Shown here: one piece after another, positions 17,444-26,748 of the stretch | Layout: the number at the start of each line of letters is the position of its first letter | Numbering within the stretch: position 1 is the stretch's first letter | NCBI GenBank assembly: GCA_046290435.1 | Contig: JBKAGO010000047.1 | Coordinates: 19,568 to 83,567 of the forward strand | Source of the DNA: CAVQUE01 sp046290435 | Lineage (GTDB): Bacteria; Actinomycetota; Acidimicrobiia; Acidimicrobiales; UBA8592 | DNA length: 64,000 nucleotides | Direction of reading: 5' to 3' | Position numbers and translations under genes: made by a program | The notes under the pieces: generated by a model | What the model was told of the DNA's origin: nothing | Database searches by the model: none | The model's input: only the letters and a program-made list of their open reading frames with translations

Positions 17444-18322
17444 ATGGATCTCTCCACCACCGGCGTGTGGTACTTCACCGACACCATGTCCGCTTCCGAG
17501 GCCGCGGAGTTCGCGGCCCGACTCGAGTCGCTCGGATACTCGATGCTGTGGCTGCCCGAGGCGCTGGGGCGTGACCCGTTCACCCACATCGCCCATCTGG
17601 CGAACCACACGACGACCCTCGGTTTCGCAACCGGTATCGCCAACATCTTCCACCGTCACCCCGGGGCGATGCGCCAGGCAACGCTGACGCTGGCCGAACA
17701 GACCGGCGGCCGGTTCCTGCTGGGCCTCGGCGTCAGCCACGCGCCGATGGTCGAGGGTCTACGGGGACTCGACTGGTCGAAGCCGCTGGCCACGATGCGC
17801 ACCTACCTCGAGGCCATGGCGGCGTCGCCGACGATGATCCCCGAGCCACTCGCGCAGCCCAAGACCGTGCTGGCCGCGCTGGGCCCGAAGATGCTGGCGC
17901 TGTCGGGCGAGCTGGCCGACGGTGCGCACCCGTACTGGACCACGCCGGAGCACACGGCACAGGCGCGCGAGATCCTCGGCCCCGACAAGCTGGTGATGGT
18001 CGAACAGAAGGTGTGCCTGACCACCGACGCCGATGCTGCCCGTGCCGCTGCCGACAATGCGCTGGCAATGTACGCGTCGCTGCCGAACTACCGGAACAAC
18101 TGGCTGCGGCTGGGCTTCACCGACGCCGAGATCGACGACCGGTCGCCCCGGTTCGTGGATGCGGTGGTGGTGTGGGGCGACGAGGACACGGTGCGTGCCG
18201 GCGTGCAGGCCCACTACGACGCGGGCGCAACCCATGTGTGCGTCCAGCCGCTGGACCCAGCCACGGGGATGGGAGCGTTGGACTGGAACGTGCTCGAGGC
18301 CCTGGCCCCCGCCAACGCCTGA
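17444..18322 (+). CDS. LLM class F420-dependent oxidoreductase
   Basis: A 292-residue luciferase-like protein of the short F420 group: LESLGYSMLWLPEALGRDPFTHIAHLA, TTTLGFATGIANIFHRHPGAMRQATLTLAEQTGGRFLLGLGVSHAPMV, and a C-terminal THVCVQPLDP. The order and size match a group annotated in mycobacteria as F420-dependent oxidoreductases; the substrate is not known. The ATG at 17444 is the first. It is followed by hairpin B1 and then another LLM gene on the same strand. Confidence 0.85.
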   Translation: MDLSTTGVWYFTDTMSASEAAEFAARLESLGYSMLWLPEALGRDPFTHIAHLANHTTTLGFATGIANIFHRHPGAMRQATLTLAEQTGGRFLLGLGVSHAPMVEGLRGLDWSKPLATMRTYLEAMAASPTMIPEPLAQPKTVLAALGPKMLALSGELADGAHPYWTTPEHTAQAREILGPDKLVMVEQKVCLTTDADAARAAADNALAMYASLPNYRNNWLRLGFTDAEIDDRSPRFVDAVVVWGDEDTVRAGVQAHYDAGATHVCVQPLDPATGMGALDWNVLEALAPANA

Positions 18323-18397
18323 TCGGTCGAGCCCTGTCGGGGGCCGACCTCAGCGGGAGACGAGCCCGAACCCCGTTGCCCGACGTGGCCAACCGTT

Positions 18398-18441
18398 CCG
18401 GCGCCGAAACACGTCGCCCTGGCAACGGTTTTCGGCGCCAG
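18398..18441. repeat. family B hairpin, single copy B1
   Basis: 44-bp imperfect hairpin. Outer arms GGCGCCGAAA and TTTCGGCGCC, a 3x3 internal loop, and inner arms GTCGCC and GGCAAC around two central bases. It lies between two LLM genes. The 5' flank TGGCCAACC matches the spacer seen in tandem B arrays. Confidence 0.9.
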
Positions 18442-18501
18442 AACGATGGCCTCGCCCGCCGAGCCGATTGCACCGGCCGCGCAGCCGTGGTGAGCTGTGC
18501 C

Positions 18502-19746
18502 ATGCGCTTCGGGGTCTTCTACGAACATCAGCTGCCCAAGCCCTGGACGGCCGACGACGAGTTCCGCCTGCTGCACGAGGCGCTCGACCAGGTCGTCCTC
18601 GCCGACGAGCTCGGCTTCCACCACGCCTGGGAGGTCGAGCACCACTTCCTCGACGAGTACTCGCACTCCTCTGCCCCCGAGGTGTTCCTCGCCGCGGCAG
18701 CCGCCCGCACGAAGCGCATCCGCCTCGGCCATGGCATCCGCCAGGTCATCCCCAACTACAACCACCCCGCCCGCACCGCCGAGTCGATTGCGACGCTCGA
18801 CCTCATCTCCGACGGCCGGGTCGACTTCGGCATCGGCGAGGGCGCCACCCGCCTCGAGCTCCACGGGTTCGGCATCCCGGCCAAGCGCAAGCGGGCCCTG
18901 TCGCTCGAGGCCGCCGAGCAGGTCGCCAACATGATGGTGCTCGATCCCTACCCCGGCTACGACGGCGAGGGCTTCTCGATGCCGTGCCGCAACGTCTTGC
19001 CCAAGCCCCGCCAGAAGCCACATCCCCCCATGTGGATCGCCTGCACCAACCGCTCGACCATCGAGGTCGCCGCCGAGAACGGCCTCGGCGCTTTGGCGTT
19101 CAGCTTCGTCGACCCCGACGAGGCCCGCACCTGGGTCGACACCTACTACGACATCATCCGTTCCGAGCGCTGCGTCCCCCTCGGCCACACGGTCAACGCC
19201 AACATCGCCCTGGTCGCCGGGTTCTCCCTCCACGACGACCGCGCCGAGGCCTTCCGCCGCGGCCAGGAGGGGTTCGAGTTCTTCGGGTACGCCCTCAACG
19301 CCCTGGTCGCCCACGACCAGGTCCCGGGCCGGACCGACCTGTGGGGCGAGTTCCAGGCCCGGCGCGACGCCGACGCCGTCGAGGCCCGCATCGCCGCCGC
19401 CACCGCCATGGGCGACGACTACGCCGGCTGCATCGGCACCCCCGACGACGCCCGCCGTCACCTGCGCGGCCTCGCCGACGCCGGCGTCGACCAGGTCATC
19501 TTCCTCCAGCAGGTAGGCCGCAACCGCCACGAAGACATCTGTGCGTCGCTGCAGCTGTTCGCCGACGAACTGATCGACGAGTTCACCGCCGACGAGCCCG
19601 CACGCGAGGCCGACAAGGCCGCCGAGCTCGCTCCGTTCATCGACGCCGCGCTTGCCCGCAAGCAGTGGATGGCGCCTCTGGCCGACGACGCGATCCCCGT
19701 CGTCGAAGCCGCCGTGAAGAAGGCCCAGACCAGCGGCCGCGTCTGA
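18502..19746 (+). CDS. LLM class oxidoreductase (long form)
   Basis: A 414-residue luciferase-like oxidoreductase similar in layout to the protein at 3395-4606: MRFGVFYEHQLPKPW, a WEVEHHFLDEYSHSSAPEVFLAAAA segment, RIRLGHGIRQV, ESIATLDLISDGRVDFGIGEGATR, HPPMWIAC. The EHHF segment is shared with alkanal-monooxygenase-like members. An alternative GTG start lies 15 bases upstream of the ATG used. The C-terminal Lys/Ala-rich tail (residues about 370-414) is longer than usual. Cofactor and substrate are unknown. Confidence 0.85.
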   Translation: MRFGVFYEHQLPKPWTADDEFRLLHEALDQVVLADELGFHHAWEVEHHFLDEYSHSSAPEVFLAAAAARTKRIRLGHGIRQVIPNYNHPARTAESIATLDLISDGRVDFGIGEGATRLELHGFGIPAKRKRALSLEAAEQVANMMVLDPYPGYDGEGFSMPCRNVLPKPRQKPHPPMWIACTNRSTIEVAAENGLGALAFSFVDPDEARTWVDTYYDIIRSERCVPLGHTVNANIALVAGFSLHDDRAEAFRRGQEGFEFFGYALNALVAHDQVPGRTDLWGEFQARRDADAVEARIAAATAMGDDYAGCIGTPDDARRHLRGLADAGVDQVIFLQQVGRNRHEDICASLQLFADELIDEFTADEPAREADKAAELAPFIDAALARKQWMAPLADDAIPVVEAAVKKAQTSGRV

Positions 19747-19922
19747 CGACGCAGTCGAGGCGACGCTCCCGCCGGCATGCGGTCGACAGCGCAGCGATCG
19801 ATACGACGCCGCTGACGAGCCAGGGAGGGGCGACGAGTGCGCCCATGCCGACCGGCCACCAGGTCGCCTTACTCGCCAGGATTCGCCGGACGGTTCCCGG
19901 GTGAACCGCATACGATCCGGCG

Positions 19923-21236
19923 ATGACGAACACCGAGAGCGGCACGCTCACCGCCCAGGACCGGTACCGCGAGGCGGCCTCCATCCTCCACGACGTCGCG
20001 AAACCCATGCGCGTCCTCTCCCGACTGGCCTGGCCCGGCGAGCTGCGCGACGAGTTCCTCACCGGCGGCGGCACCAAGCTCCCCGCTCCGACCTATCAAC
20101 CCATCGACCCCACGCCGGTGCTCGACGGCGTCGCCGCCGCCCGTCGCCTCCTTCGTGGCAGCTCGGCGCCCGACGTGTGGCTCGAGGACCAGGCGCGCGC
20201 CATCGAGGCCACGGCCTTGATGCTGTCGAGCGTCGGCACCCCGGCGTTCCACGCCTACAGCCGCCAGCTCTACGGCGTGCCCACCCAGCCGTTGCGCTTC
20301 GACCCCACCACGCCGCTCGATCTCGCCGCACGCGTCGAGGCCGCACTGGCCGACCTCGACGACGCGTCGCTGCTGCGCGCCGTTCCCCGCACCCGCAGCG
20401 GCGTCGACGTCGCGGCGCACCTCGAGGTCGCCGTCAAGGAACACTTCGGCGACGACGCCCCCGCCATCGAGATCGCCGACGAGCTGTCGGCCAACGCAGT
20501 GGCGTCCACCAGCCGCATCAAGGTGCGTCGCGACGCTCAGTTCACCGACAAGGACCTGGCGCAGCTGCTCAACCACGAGGCCTTCATCCACGTCGGCACC
20601 GGTCTCAACGGCCGGGCCCAGGTGCACCTGCCGATCCTCGCCATCGGCCATCCCGGCACCACCCGCACCCAGGAGGGGCTGGCGGTCTGGAGCGAATACG
20701 TGTCGGGCACCCTCGATCTCGACCGGCTGCGCCGTCTCGCCGACCGGGTCCTGGCGGTGCAGATGGTCATCGACGGCGCCGACTTCATCGAGCTCTACCG
20801 CTGGTTCAGCGACCGCACACCGACACCCGAGCAGGCCTTCGAGTCGACCCGACGCATCTTCCGTGGTTCGCCCATCGAGGGCGGCGCGCCGTTCACGAAG
20901 GACTGCGGCTACCTGTCGGGCTTCCTGGCCGTGGCGACGTTCGTCCGGGCGGCGTTCCACGCCAAGCGTCCCGACGTGTTGGCCCTGCTGTTCGCCGGCA
21001 AGCTCGACATCTCGGCCGTCCCCGCGCTCGCGGAGCTGCGCGCCCAGGGCCTGTGCCTGCCCGCCCGGTTCGTGCCGCCATGGGTGCAGGACCCGGGCTG
21101 GGTACTCAGCCACCTGACCATCTCGACGTTCATGGCCGGCGTCGACCTCCACGCCGTCGGCGACGCCGTCGCCGAGATCCTCGACCAGTGCCCCAGGGTC
21201 GAGATCGACCTCGACGCCGTCAACGCCACGTCCTGA
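19923..21236 (+). CDS. DUF1704 (QEGLA-motif, MATCAP-like) putative metallopeptidase
   Basis: A 437-residue protein with LNHEAFIHVGT (HEAFIH at residues 218-223) and, about 30 residues later, TQEGLAVWSEY. These are the signature motifs of DUF1704: two histidines and the Glu of QEGLA as zinc ligands. In eukaryotes the related MATCAP proteins are tyrosine carboxypeptidases; bacterial substrates are unknown. The length is close to the usual 400-450. The ATG is the first in frame. The gene is followed by repeat A3 and a convergent acyl-CoA dehydrogenase. Confidence 0.8.
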   Translation: MTNTESGTLTAQDRYREAASILHDVAKPMRVLSRLAWPGELRDEFLTGGGTKLPAPTYQPIDPTPVLDGVAAARRLLRGSSAPDVWLEDQARAIEATALMLSSVGTPAFHAYSRQLYGVPTQPLRFDPTTPLDLAARVEAALADLDDASLLRAVPRTRSGVDVAAHLEVAVKEHFGDDAPAIEIADELSANAVASTSRIKVRRDAQFTDKDLAQLLNHEAFIHVGTGLNGRAQVHLPILAIGHPGTTRTQEGLAVWSEYVSGTLDLDRLRRLADRVLAVQMVIDGADFIELYRWFSDRTPTPEQAFESTRRIFRGSPIEGGAPFTKDCGYLSGFLAVATFVRAAFHAKRPDVLALLFAGKLDISAVPALAELRAQGLCLPARFVPPWVQDPGWVLSHLTISTFMAGVDLHAVGDAVAEILDQCPRVEIDLDAVNATS

Positions 21237-21241
21237 AACCA

Positions 21242-21333
21242 GTGGGGTCAAGTCGTACTTTCAACCAACTCGATGGTTGGCGACTGGCGAGCCGGCAGCC
21301 CTCGAGTTGGTTGAAAGTACGACTTGACCCCTG
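21242..21333. repeat. family A inverted-repeat element, copy A3
   Basis: 92 bp with both arms intact; the loop sequence differs from A1 and A2 (it has GGCGACTGGCGAGCCGGCAG). It starts a few bases after the DUF1704 stop and ends before the stop of the convergent acyl-CoA dehydrogenase. Confidence 0.9.
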
Positions 21334-21349
21334 CGTGCAACCCCTGCCC

Positions 21350-22588
21350 TCAGATGGGCAGGTTGCCGGTGGCGCGGCGGGTGGATCCCTCGTCGGTGTA
21401 GGCGGCGATGGTGCGCTGGGCGATGCGCATCTGGTGCACCTCGTCGGCGCCGTCGGCGAAACGGGCCCAGCGGGCGTGCTGGTACATGTGCGCCAGCGGC
21501 GTGTCGGTCGAGTAGCCGAGCGCACCGTGCACCTGGATGGACCGGTCGATCACGCGGTTCAACATGTTGGCCACGAAGTGCTTGGCCATCGACACCTCGG
21601 CCTTGAAGTCCTGCTTGGTGTCGATGAGGTGCGCCGCGTGTAGCACCATCAGCTTGCTCTGGTATAGCTCCATCGCCGAGTCGGCGATCATCCACTGGAT
21701 GCCCTGCTTCTCGGCCAGCAACGAACCGTGGGCATACCGGTTGAGCGAGCGGTCGACCATCATGTCGAGCGCCGTCTCGGCCTGCGCGATCCAGCGCATG
21801 CAGTGCGCCAGGCGGGCCGGTCCCAGCCGGTACTGCCCCAGCAGGTGGCCCTGGCCGCGGCCGCCGAGCATCTGGTCGGTGTGGACCCGCAGGTCCTCGA
21901 TGACGATCTCGGAGTGGCCGGTGCCGCCGTGCATCGTCTCGATCTCGCGGACGTCGTTCCAGCCCTCGGCGGGCAGGTCGATGATGAAGGCGGTGTTGGC
22001 GGCCTGGGGGATGTCGGGGTTGTCCTCGGTGCGGCACACGAGGATGGCGAAGTTCGCACGGCGGGCGTTGGAGATGAACCACTTGTGGCCGTTGATGACC
22101 CACTCGTCGCCGTCTTGGTACCCGGTGGTCTGAATGAGTGTCGGGTCCGAGCCGGCGACCTCGGGTTCGGTCATCGCGAAGCACGACCACACCCGGCCCT
22201 CGCACAGCGGCCGCAGGTACTTCTCCTTCTGCTCGTCGGTGCCCCAGTGCAACAGCGTGTGCATGTTGCCCTCGTCGGGCGCCTGGCAGTTGAACACCCA
22301 CGGGCCGTAGCGGGACTTGGCGGCCTCGGCCTGCACCATCGCCAGCTCCACATGGCCGAGCCCCATGCCGCCCCACTTCTCGGGCATGTGCGGCAACCAG
22401 ATGCCCTCGGCGTGGGCTTGCTTGCGCAGGCCGACCAGCGCGTCGCGCCGTTCCTTGCCGTCGAGCGCCGGCTCGCCGTCGTGGCCCTCGAGGCGGGCCT
22501 CTTCGGGTTTGATCACGTCGTCGACGAAGGTCCGGATGCGCATCCGGAGCTCCTCGAGCTCGGGCGTGAGGGTGAAATCGATCGCCAT
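21350..22588 (-). CDS. acyl-CoA dehydrogenase family protein (ACAD10/11-like)
   Basis: A 412-residue flavoprotein. FAD and substrate segments are visible: WSCFAMTEPEVAGSDPTLIQTT, WVINGHKWFISNA, RLGPARLAHCMRWIAQAETALDMMVDRSLNR and the C-terminal IQVHGALGYSTDTPLAHMYQHARWARFADGADEVHQ. The DGADEVH ending is typical of the ACAD10/11 branch, which pairs with APH-like kinases such as those at 9523, 36430 and 49438. It catalyses alpha,beta-dehydrogenation of an acyl-CoA. The start has GGAGG upstream. Confidence 0.88.
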   Translation of the reverse strand: MAIDFTLTPELEELRMRIRTFVDDVIKPEEARLEGHDGEPALDGKERRDALVGLRKQAHAEGIWLPHMPEKWGGMGLGHVELAMVQAEAAKSRYGPWVFNCQAPDEGNMHTLLHWGTDEQKEKYLRPLCEGRVWSCFAMTEPEVAGSDPTLIQTTGYQDGDEWVINGHKWFISNARRANFAILVCRTEDNPDIPQAANTAFIIDLPAEGWNDVREIETMHGGTGHSEIVIEDLRVHTDQMLGGRGQGHLLGQYRLGPARLAHCMRWIAQAETALDMMVDRSLNRYAHGSLLAEKQGIQWMIADSAMELYQSKLMVLHAAHLIDTKQDFKAEVSMAKHFVANMLNRVIDRSIQVHGALGYSTDTPLAHMYQHARWARFADGADEVHQMRIAQRTIAAYTDEGSTRRATGNLPI

Positions 22589-22707
22589 TGGTGGCCTCCG
22601 GGCAGGTCGTCGCGATCGGCCCGTGCAGGCCGTGCGTTGCCAGCATCACAGCACGTGGATCGTCGACGTTCCAGCGGGTCCCCGGTCGGGGGCCGCTCGG
22701 CTCGCCG

Positions 22708-23181
22708 TCATCGCCAGCGCGGTCGTACCTGCACCCGGACCGGTTCGCGCTTCGGTCGCGTCATCGACCGCCACGCAACAAGGGCGACGGGAATCTGCGC
22801 GAGCCCCGCCATGATCATCATGCCGAACCCGATGTTCGCCCCGGATACGGGTTGGATCCCCACGAAATAGGTGGCCCCGGCCCAAGCGGACAACCATGCA
22901 CCGAGCCCCGCTGCGGCAAGGGTCGGCGGGGTGATGATGCGCCTCGATCGCGCATTCGCGCCGACGCCGGCAGCGCCGACGATCAACGCGGTCGCAACGC
23001 CCCCGATGGCGTTCTCCTGGGACGCCGAGAGATCGGGAGGCGCGATGGCGTGGTCGGGGTTCGGGCCATCCCAGATGTCGAACGGCATGAACCCGAGCAA
23101 CCACCACGCGGCCGGAGCGCAAGCGAGGGCGCCGACGACGAGAGCTACGGCAACCGGCCACTGCGGCCCCGCTGATCTCAC
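22708..23181 (-). CDS. small integral membrane protein, unknown function
   Basis: A 157-residue protein with four hydrophobic segments (VAVALVVGALACAPAAWWLLGF; GGVATALIVGAAGVGA; LAAAGLGAWLSAWAGATYFVG; GFGMMIMAGLAQIPVALVAW) and a basic C-terminus. No family recognised. It starts with a GTG that overlaps the stop of the carotenoid oxygenase gene by four bases (GTGA), so it is probably translationally coupled to it. Confidence 0.65.
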   Translation of the reverse strand: MRSAGPQWPVAVALVVGALACAPAAWWLLGFMPFDIWDGPNPDHAIAPPDLSASQENAIGGVATALIVGAAGVGANARSRRIITPPTLAAAGLGAWLSAWAGATYFVGIQPVSGANIGFGMMIMAGLAQIPVALVAWRSMTRPKREPVRVQVRPRWR

Positions 23182-24536
23182 GACACGGCGGTGTCAGCCA
23201 CCCACGTGCCGTGGGCTCCGTAGGGCACCCGCTGGGGCAGGTGCACCGTGGCCACCGGCGGCGCGGTGAAGTCCTGTGCGTCGACGACGATGAGGCGGCT
23301 CTCGTCCGATGCCGTGTCGTGGGTGAGGGTGACGATCCAGCCCTCGTCCTCGCCGGCGTCGGGCGACGCCGGGGCGAACACGGGCTCGGCGCCACGGACC
23401 CCGTCGCCGAGGTGATGCTCCCAGCACTGGCCCGAGCGCAGGTCGTACTTCCACAGCGCCGAGCCGTAGACGGGTTCCTCGGCGTTGCCCTCGCCGGCCA
23501 TGGCCATCAGGTAGCCGTAGCGGGCGTCGAGGCCGACCATGCGGTCGTCGACGCGACCGAAGTCGCCGGGGCGGTCGTCGATCTGCTCTTCGGTGACGGT
23601 GCCGGCGGTGAGATCGATGGTCCAGCGCCACAGGCGACCGACCTCGGCGTAGTCGTCGTTGCTGGTGCCGAACGCCTCGGGCTGGCGCGACACGTGCAAC
23701 ACGATGCGGTCGTCGCCCTCCTCGTGGGCGTTGACGGGATGGAACACGTAGCAGGGGTCGATCTCGAACCAGCGGACGTCGGCGTTGGTCGCATCCTCAC
23801 GAGGCATGACACCCAGGCGGGCGCCGGCATCACGGTTGAATACGAACGGGAAGCCGCTCTCGAGCGCCCCGAGGTCGAAGCACACCGGCAGGTCCATGAA
23901 GATGGCGTGGTTCCGAGTGACGTTGAAGTCGTGCATCATCACCATGTTGGGGATGTCGATGCCCTCGAGCTGCTTCAGCTCGCCGTCGGCGCCGATGCGG
24001 ATGTAGTGCAGGTACGGCGGCTCCATGCCCAGGTAGCTGAACGCCAGGAGGTCGCCTGACTCGGCGCAGATCTTCGGGTGGGCGGTCATCGACGTGGTCA
24101 GCTTGCCGCCCCAGTTCTGGACACCCAGCGTGTTGAGCTCGTTGTCGATGCGCCAGGGCCAGTGGCCCTCCTCGAGGCAGAGGATCTGCCCGTTATGCAC
24201 GTGCACCGACGTGTTGGCCGTTCCCCGCGACAGGTCGCCCATCGAGGCCATCGGGTCGCCACCGACGGGATCGGTGATGTTGGGCGTCTGCACGAACCGG
24301 TTGCGGTACCACTCGGCCTTGCCTCCCGACAGGCGGACACCGTGGACCATGCCGTCGCCGAAGAACCAGTGGTCCGATCGCCCCGACGCCGGGTTCGGGC
24401 CGGTGCGGATGTAGGTGCCGTCGAGCACGTCGGGGATGGTGCCATCGACACGCAGGTCGGTGGCGGTGACCTCGTCGAGCACGGGTGCCCAGTTGCCCCG
24501 CAGGTGCCACGGCAGGTCGGTCTCGGTCGCAGTCAT
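23178..24536 (-). CDS. carotenoid oxygenase family protein
   Basis: A 452-residue seven-bladed propeller enzyme of the carotenoid/stilbene cleavage family. Characteristic segments are YIRTGPNP, HWFFGDGMVHGVRL and the four expected iron ligands in TAHPK, MMHDF, FHPVNAHEE and the C-terminal YGAHGTW. These enzymes use Fe(II) and O2 to cleave alkene bonds in carotenoids, stilbenes or lignin-like compounds. The start follows GAGGGGGAA. A 31-bp palindrome sits directly upstream of that site (24549-24579). It is coupled to the small membrane protein downstream and divergent from the SDR gene. Confidence 0.88.
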   Translation of the reverse strand: MTATETDLPWHLRGNWAPVLDEVTATDLRVDGTIPDVLDGTYIRTGPNPASGRSDHWFFGDGMVHGVRLSGGKAEWYRNRFVQTPNITDPVGGDPMASMGDLSRGTANTSVHVHNGQILCLEEGHWPWRIDNELNTLGVQNWGGKLTTSMTAHPKICAESGDLLAFSYLGMEPPYLHYIRIGADGELKQLEGIDIPNMVMMHDFNVTRNHAIFMDLPVCFDLGALESGFPFVFNRDAGARLGVMPREDATNADVRWFEIDPCYVFHPVNAHEEGDDRIVLHVSRQPEAFGTSNDDYAEVGRLWRWTIDLTAGTVTEEQIDDRPGDFGRVDDRMVGLDARYGYLMAMAGEGNAEEPVYGSALWKYDLRSGQCWEHHLGDGVRGAEPVFAPASPDAGEDEGWIVTLTHDTASDESRLIVVDAQDFTAPPVATVHLPQRVPYGAHGTWVADTAVS

Positions 24537-24548
24537 GTGATTCCCCCT

Positions 24549-24579
24549 CGGATCGTGGGAGAGATTCTCGCACGATCCG
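24549..24579. promoter_or_regulatory. palindrome in the 5' leader of the carotenoid oxygenase gene
   Basis: Arms CGGATCGTG and CACGATCCG are perfect; inside them GAGA and TCTC also pair. It ends next to the Shine-Dalgarno site and 13 bases before the ATG, so it could be an operator or an mRNA hairpin limiting translation. Confidence 0.45.
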
Positions 24580-24657
24580 GACGTCTCGGGCAGGCGAGGC
24601 GCCGGTACCCGGGGCGGGCCGCTGCGTCGACGAATAGTGCTCACCTACGCTGCGGCG

Positions 24658-25419
24658 ATGGAACTACGACTCGACGGAAAGACGGCGCTGGTCACCGGGG
24701 GCTCGAAGGGCATCGGCAAGGCGATCGCCGCAGTGTTCACCGAGGCCGGCGCCAGGGTGATGATCACCAGCCGCAAGGCAGATGCGCTGGAGGCAGCGGC
24801 CGACGAGATCGGCGGCGACTGCATGTGGGAGGCGGGCAATGCGGGTTCGCCCGACGACGCCGAGCGCATCGTCGATGCATGCATCGAGCGCCTGGGCGGG
24901 CTCGACATCCTGGTCAACAACGCCGCCACGAACCCCTACGCGGGGCCGACGATCGACATCGACCTGGCCCGCTGGGAGAAGACGCTGTCGGTCAACCTGA
25001 CCGGGCCGCTGGTGTGGACCCAGCTCGCGTGGCGCAAGGCGATGGCCGAACGGGGTGGCGTCGTGGTCAACATCTCGTCGGTGGGCGGGCTGACGACGAG
25101 CCCGGTTCTCGGGCCGTACGACATCACCAAGGCGGCGCTCATCCACATGACCCAGCAACTGGCCGCCGAGCTGGGCCCGAAGGTTCGGGTCAACGCACTG
25201 TGCCCGGGGCTGGTGAAGACCGACTTCGCCAAGATGCTGTGGGAGGGCGACCGCGGCGACCAGGTGGCGCAGATGTACCCGCTGAAGCGCCTGGGCGAGG
25301 TGGGCGACATCGCCGCGGCGGCGCTGTACCTGGCTGCTGACAGCGGCTCGTGGATAACGGGGCAGACCATCGTCCTCGACGGCGGGGGCCTGGTGGGTTT
25401 CGAGAACCTGAAGGGCTGA
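24658..25419 (+). CDS. SDR family oxidoreductase
   Basis: A 253-residue classical short-chain dehydrogenase. It has TGGSKGIGKAIA at residues about 14-25, LVNNAAT, NISSV and the catalytic YDITK, then CPGLVKTDF and the C-terminal ITGQTIVLDGG. NAD(P)-dependent oxidation or reduction of an alcohol or ketone is expected; the substrate is unknown. The ATG at 24658 directly precedes the conserved domain. It is divergent from the carotenoid oxygenase and followed by hairpin doublet B2-B3. Confidence 0.85.
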   Translation: MELRLDGKTALVTGGSKGIGKAIAAVFTEAGARVMITSRKADALEAAADEIGGDCMWEAGNAGSPDDAERIVDACIERLGGLDILVNNAATNPYAGPTIDIDLARWEKTLSVNLTGPLVWTQLAWRKAMAERGGVVVNISSVGGLTTSPVLGPYDITKAALIHMTQQLAAELGPKVRVNALCPGLVKTDFAKMLWEGDRGDQVAQMYPLKRLGEVGDIAAAALYLAADSGSWITGQTIVLDGGGLVGFENLKG

Positions 25420-25447
25420 GGCGCCGGCCTCGGAGAGGTCAATCGTT

Positions 25448-25553
25448 CCGGCGCCGAAACACGTCGCCCTGGCAACCAGTTTCGGCGCCAGAACCCATGG
25501 CCAACCGAACCGGCGCCGAAACACGTCGCCCTGGCAACCAGTTTCGGCGCCAG
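25448..25553. repeat. family B hairpin doublet B2-B3
   Basis: Two 44-bp hairpins at 25448-25491 and 25510-25553, start-to-start 62 bp, separated by a spacer containing CCATGGCCAACCGAA. Both are inside the gap between the SDR and nitroreductase genes. Confidence 0.92.
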
Positions 25554-25641
25554 AACCGATGGCCTCGCCCGGCCCGCAGCAGGGATACTGGCGGGGCCCG
25601 CCAGACCGACCGACCTCACCGACGAAGGAGCGCAGCGACCG

Positions 25642-26418
25642 ATGGCCGATCCGACAGGACCCCAGCGAGCCGAGGCGACCCAGCTGTCGCGACCTGCCGG
25701 CTTCGAACCTCCGATCGGCGCCGACGCTCCCGTCATGGACGTCATGGCCACGATGCGAGCGATGCGTCGCCTGAAGCCCGATCCGGTCGACCCCGACCTG
25801 CTGCGCGAGATCGTGCAGGCCGCCACGTGGGCGCCCAGCGGATCCGACGCACAGCAGTACGGCTTCGTCGTGGTCACCGACCGCGAACCCATGGCCGAGC
25901 TGGCCGAGCTCTGGCGCAGCTGTGTCGAGACCTACCAGCTGATGGCCGGCACGGTCGTGCCCGACTTCGACGACGACCGCCACGCCCGCATGGCCGAGGC
26001 ACTCCGCTACCAGGCCGACCACTTCGCCGACACTCCGGCCCTGATCGCCGCGTGCTACCAGCGGTCGACGCCGAGCGCCGGCGCGCTGCTCGACAAGCGC
26101 ACCCGCGATCTCGTCAAGGCGCTCGGGCCCAGGGGCATGGCCGACCTGGCCGGCGGGCTGCGGGTCAGCGCCAACCTCGGCGAGGCGTCGAGCATCTATC
26201 CGGCAGTGCAGAACCTGCTGCTGGCCGCCCGGGCACATGGACTCGCCGCGACGATGACCATCTGGCACATGTTCAGGGAGAAGGACTTCCGCCGAGTCCT
26301 CGGACTCCCGAAGGACATGGGCCTGTATGCGCTGGTGCCGATCGGTTGGCCGGAAGGCAACTTCGGTCCGGTCCGCCGACGCCCCGTCGACGAGGTCCTC
26401 CACTGGCAGAAGTGGTGA
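25642..26418 (+). CDS. nitroreductase family protein
   Basis: A 258-residue FMN-dependent nitroreductase-fold protein. The FMN phosphate region MATMRAMRRLKPDPV, the AATWAPSGSDAQQYGFVVVTD block and the helix ASIYPAVQNLLLAARAHGLAATM are characteristic; the last holds the second flavin-contact segment. Likely role: NAD(P)H-dependent reduction of nitro, quinone or ene substrates. The ATG at 25642 is the first after GAAGGAG. It is convergent with the amidase across a B triplet. Confidence 0.85.
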   Translation: MADPTGPQRAEATQLSRPAGFEPPIGADAPVMDVMATMRAMRRLKPDPVDPDLLREIVQAATWAPSGSDAQQYGFVVVTDREPMAELAELWRSCVETYQLMAGTVVPDFDDDRHARMAEALRYQADHFADTPALIAACYQRSTPSAGALLDKRTRDLVKALGPRGMADLAGGLRVSANLGEASSIYPAVQNLLLAARAHGLAATMTIWHMFREKDFRRVLGLPKDMGLYALVPIGWPEGNFGPVRRRPVDEVLHWQKW

Positions 26419-26485
26419 CTCGCCTCTGCAGCTGAGAGCACCCGACGGCGAAGCCGGGCGGCGGCCAGCACCCTCGGCCATGCAA

Positions 26486-26653
26486 CTGGCGCCGAAACTT
26501 GTCGCCCTGGCAACGATTCTCGGCGCCAGAACCAACGGCCGTCCCACCTGGCGCCGAAACTTGTCGCCCTGGCAACGATTCTCGGCGCCAGAACCAACGG
26601 CCGTCCCACCTGGCGCCGAAACAAGCCGCTCTGGCAACGATTTTCGGCGCCGG
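26486..26653. repeat. family B hairpin triplet B4-B6
   Basis: Three 44-bp hairpins at 26486, 26548 and 26610, again with a 62-bp period. The two spacers are identical (ACCAACGGCCGTCCCAC). They fill the 330-bp gap between the convergent nitroreductase and amidase genes; nothing else was seen there. Confidence 0.92.
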
Positions 26654-26748
26654 AACCAATGGCGCTGCGCCCTCGACCGAGCGCTCTCCCGTGATCGGGC
26701 TCGCTCCGTCGCCGAGCCAGATCCACCCGCCGACTGCGGCTGCGTTGC

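Noticed and set aside
14930..17740. 936-codon open frame opposite the STAND regulator
   Set aside because: Antisense of a motif-bearing gene; composition typical of the complementary frame in GC-rich DNA.
26486..26653. B triplet as a CRISPR array
   Set aside because: Spacers are nearly identical rather than unique, only 2-3 units, no cas genes; better described as tandem hairpin elements.
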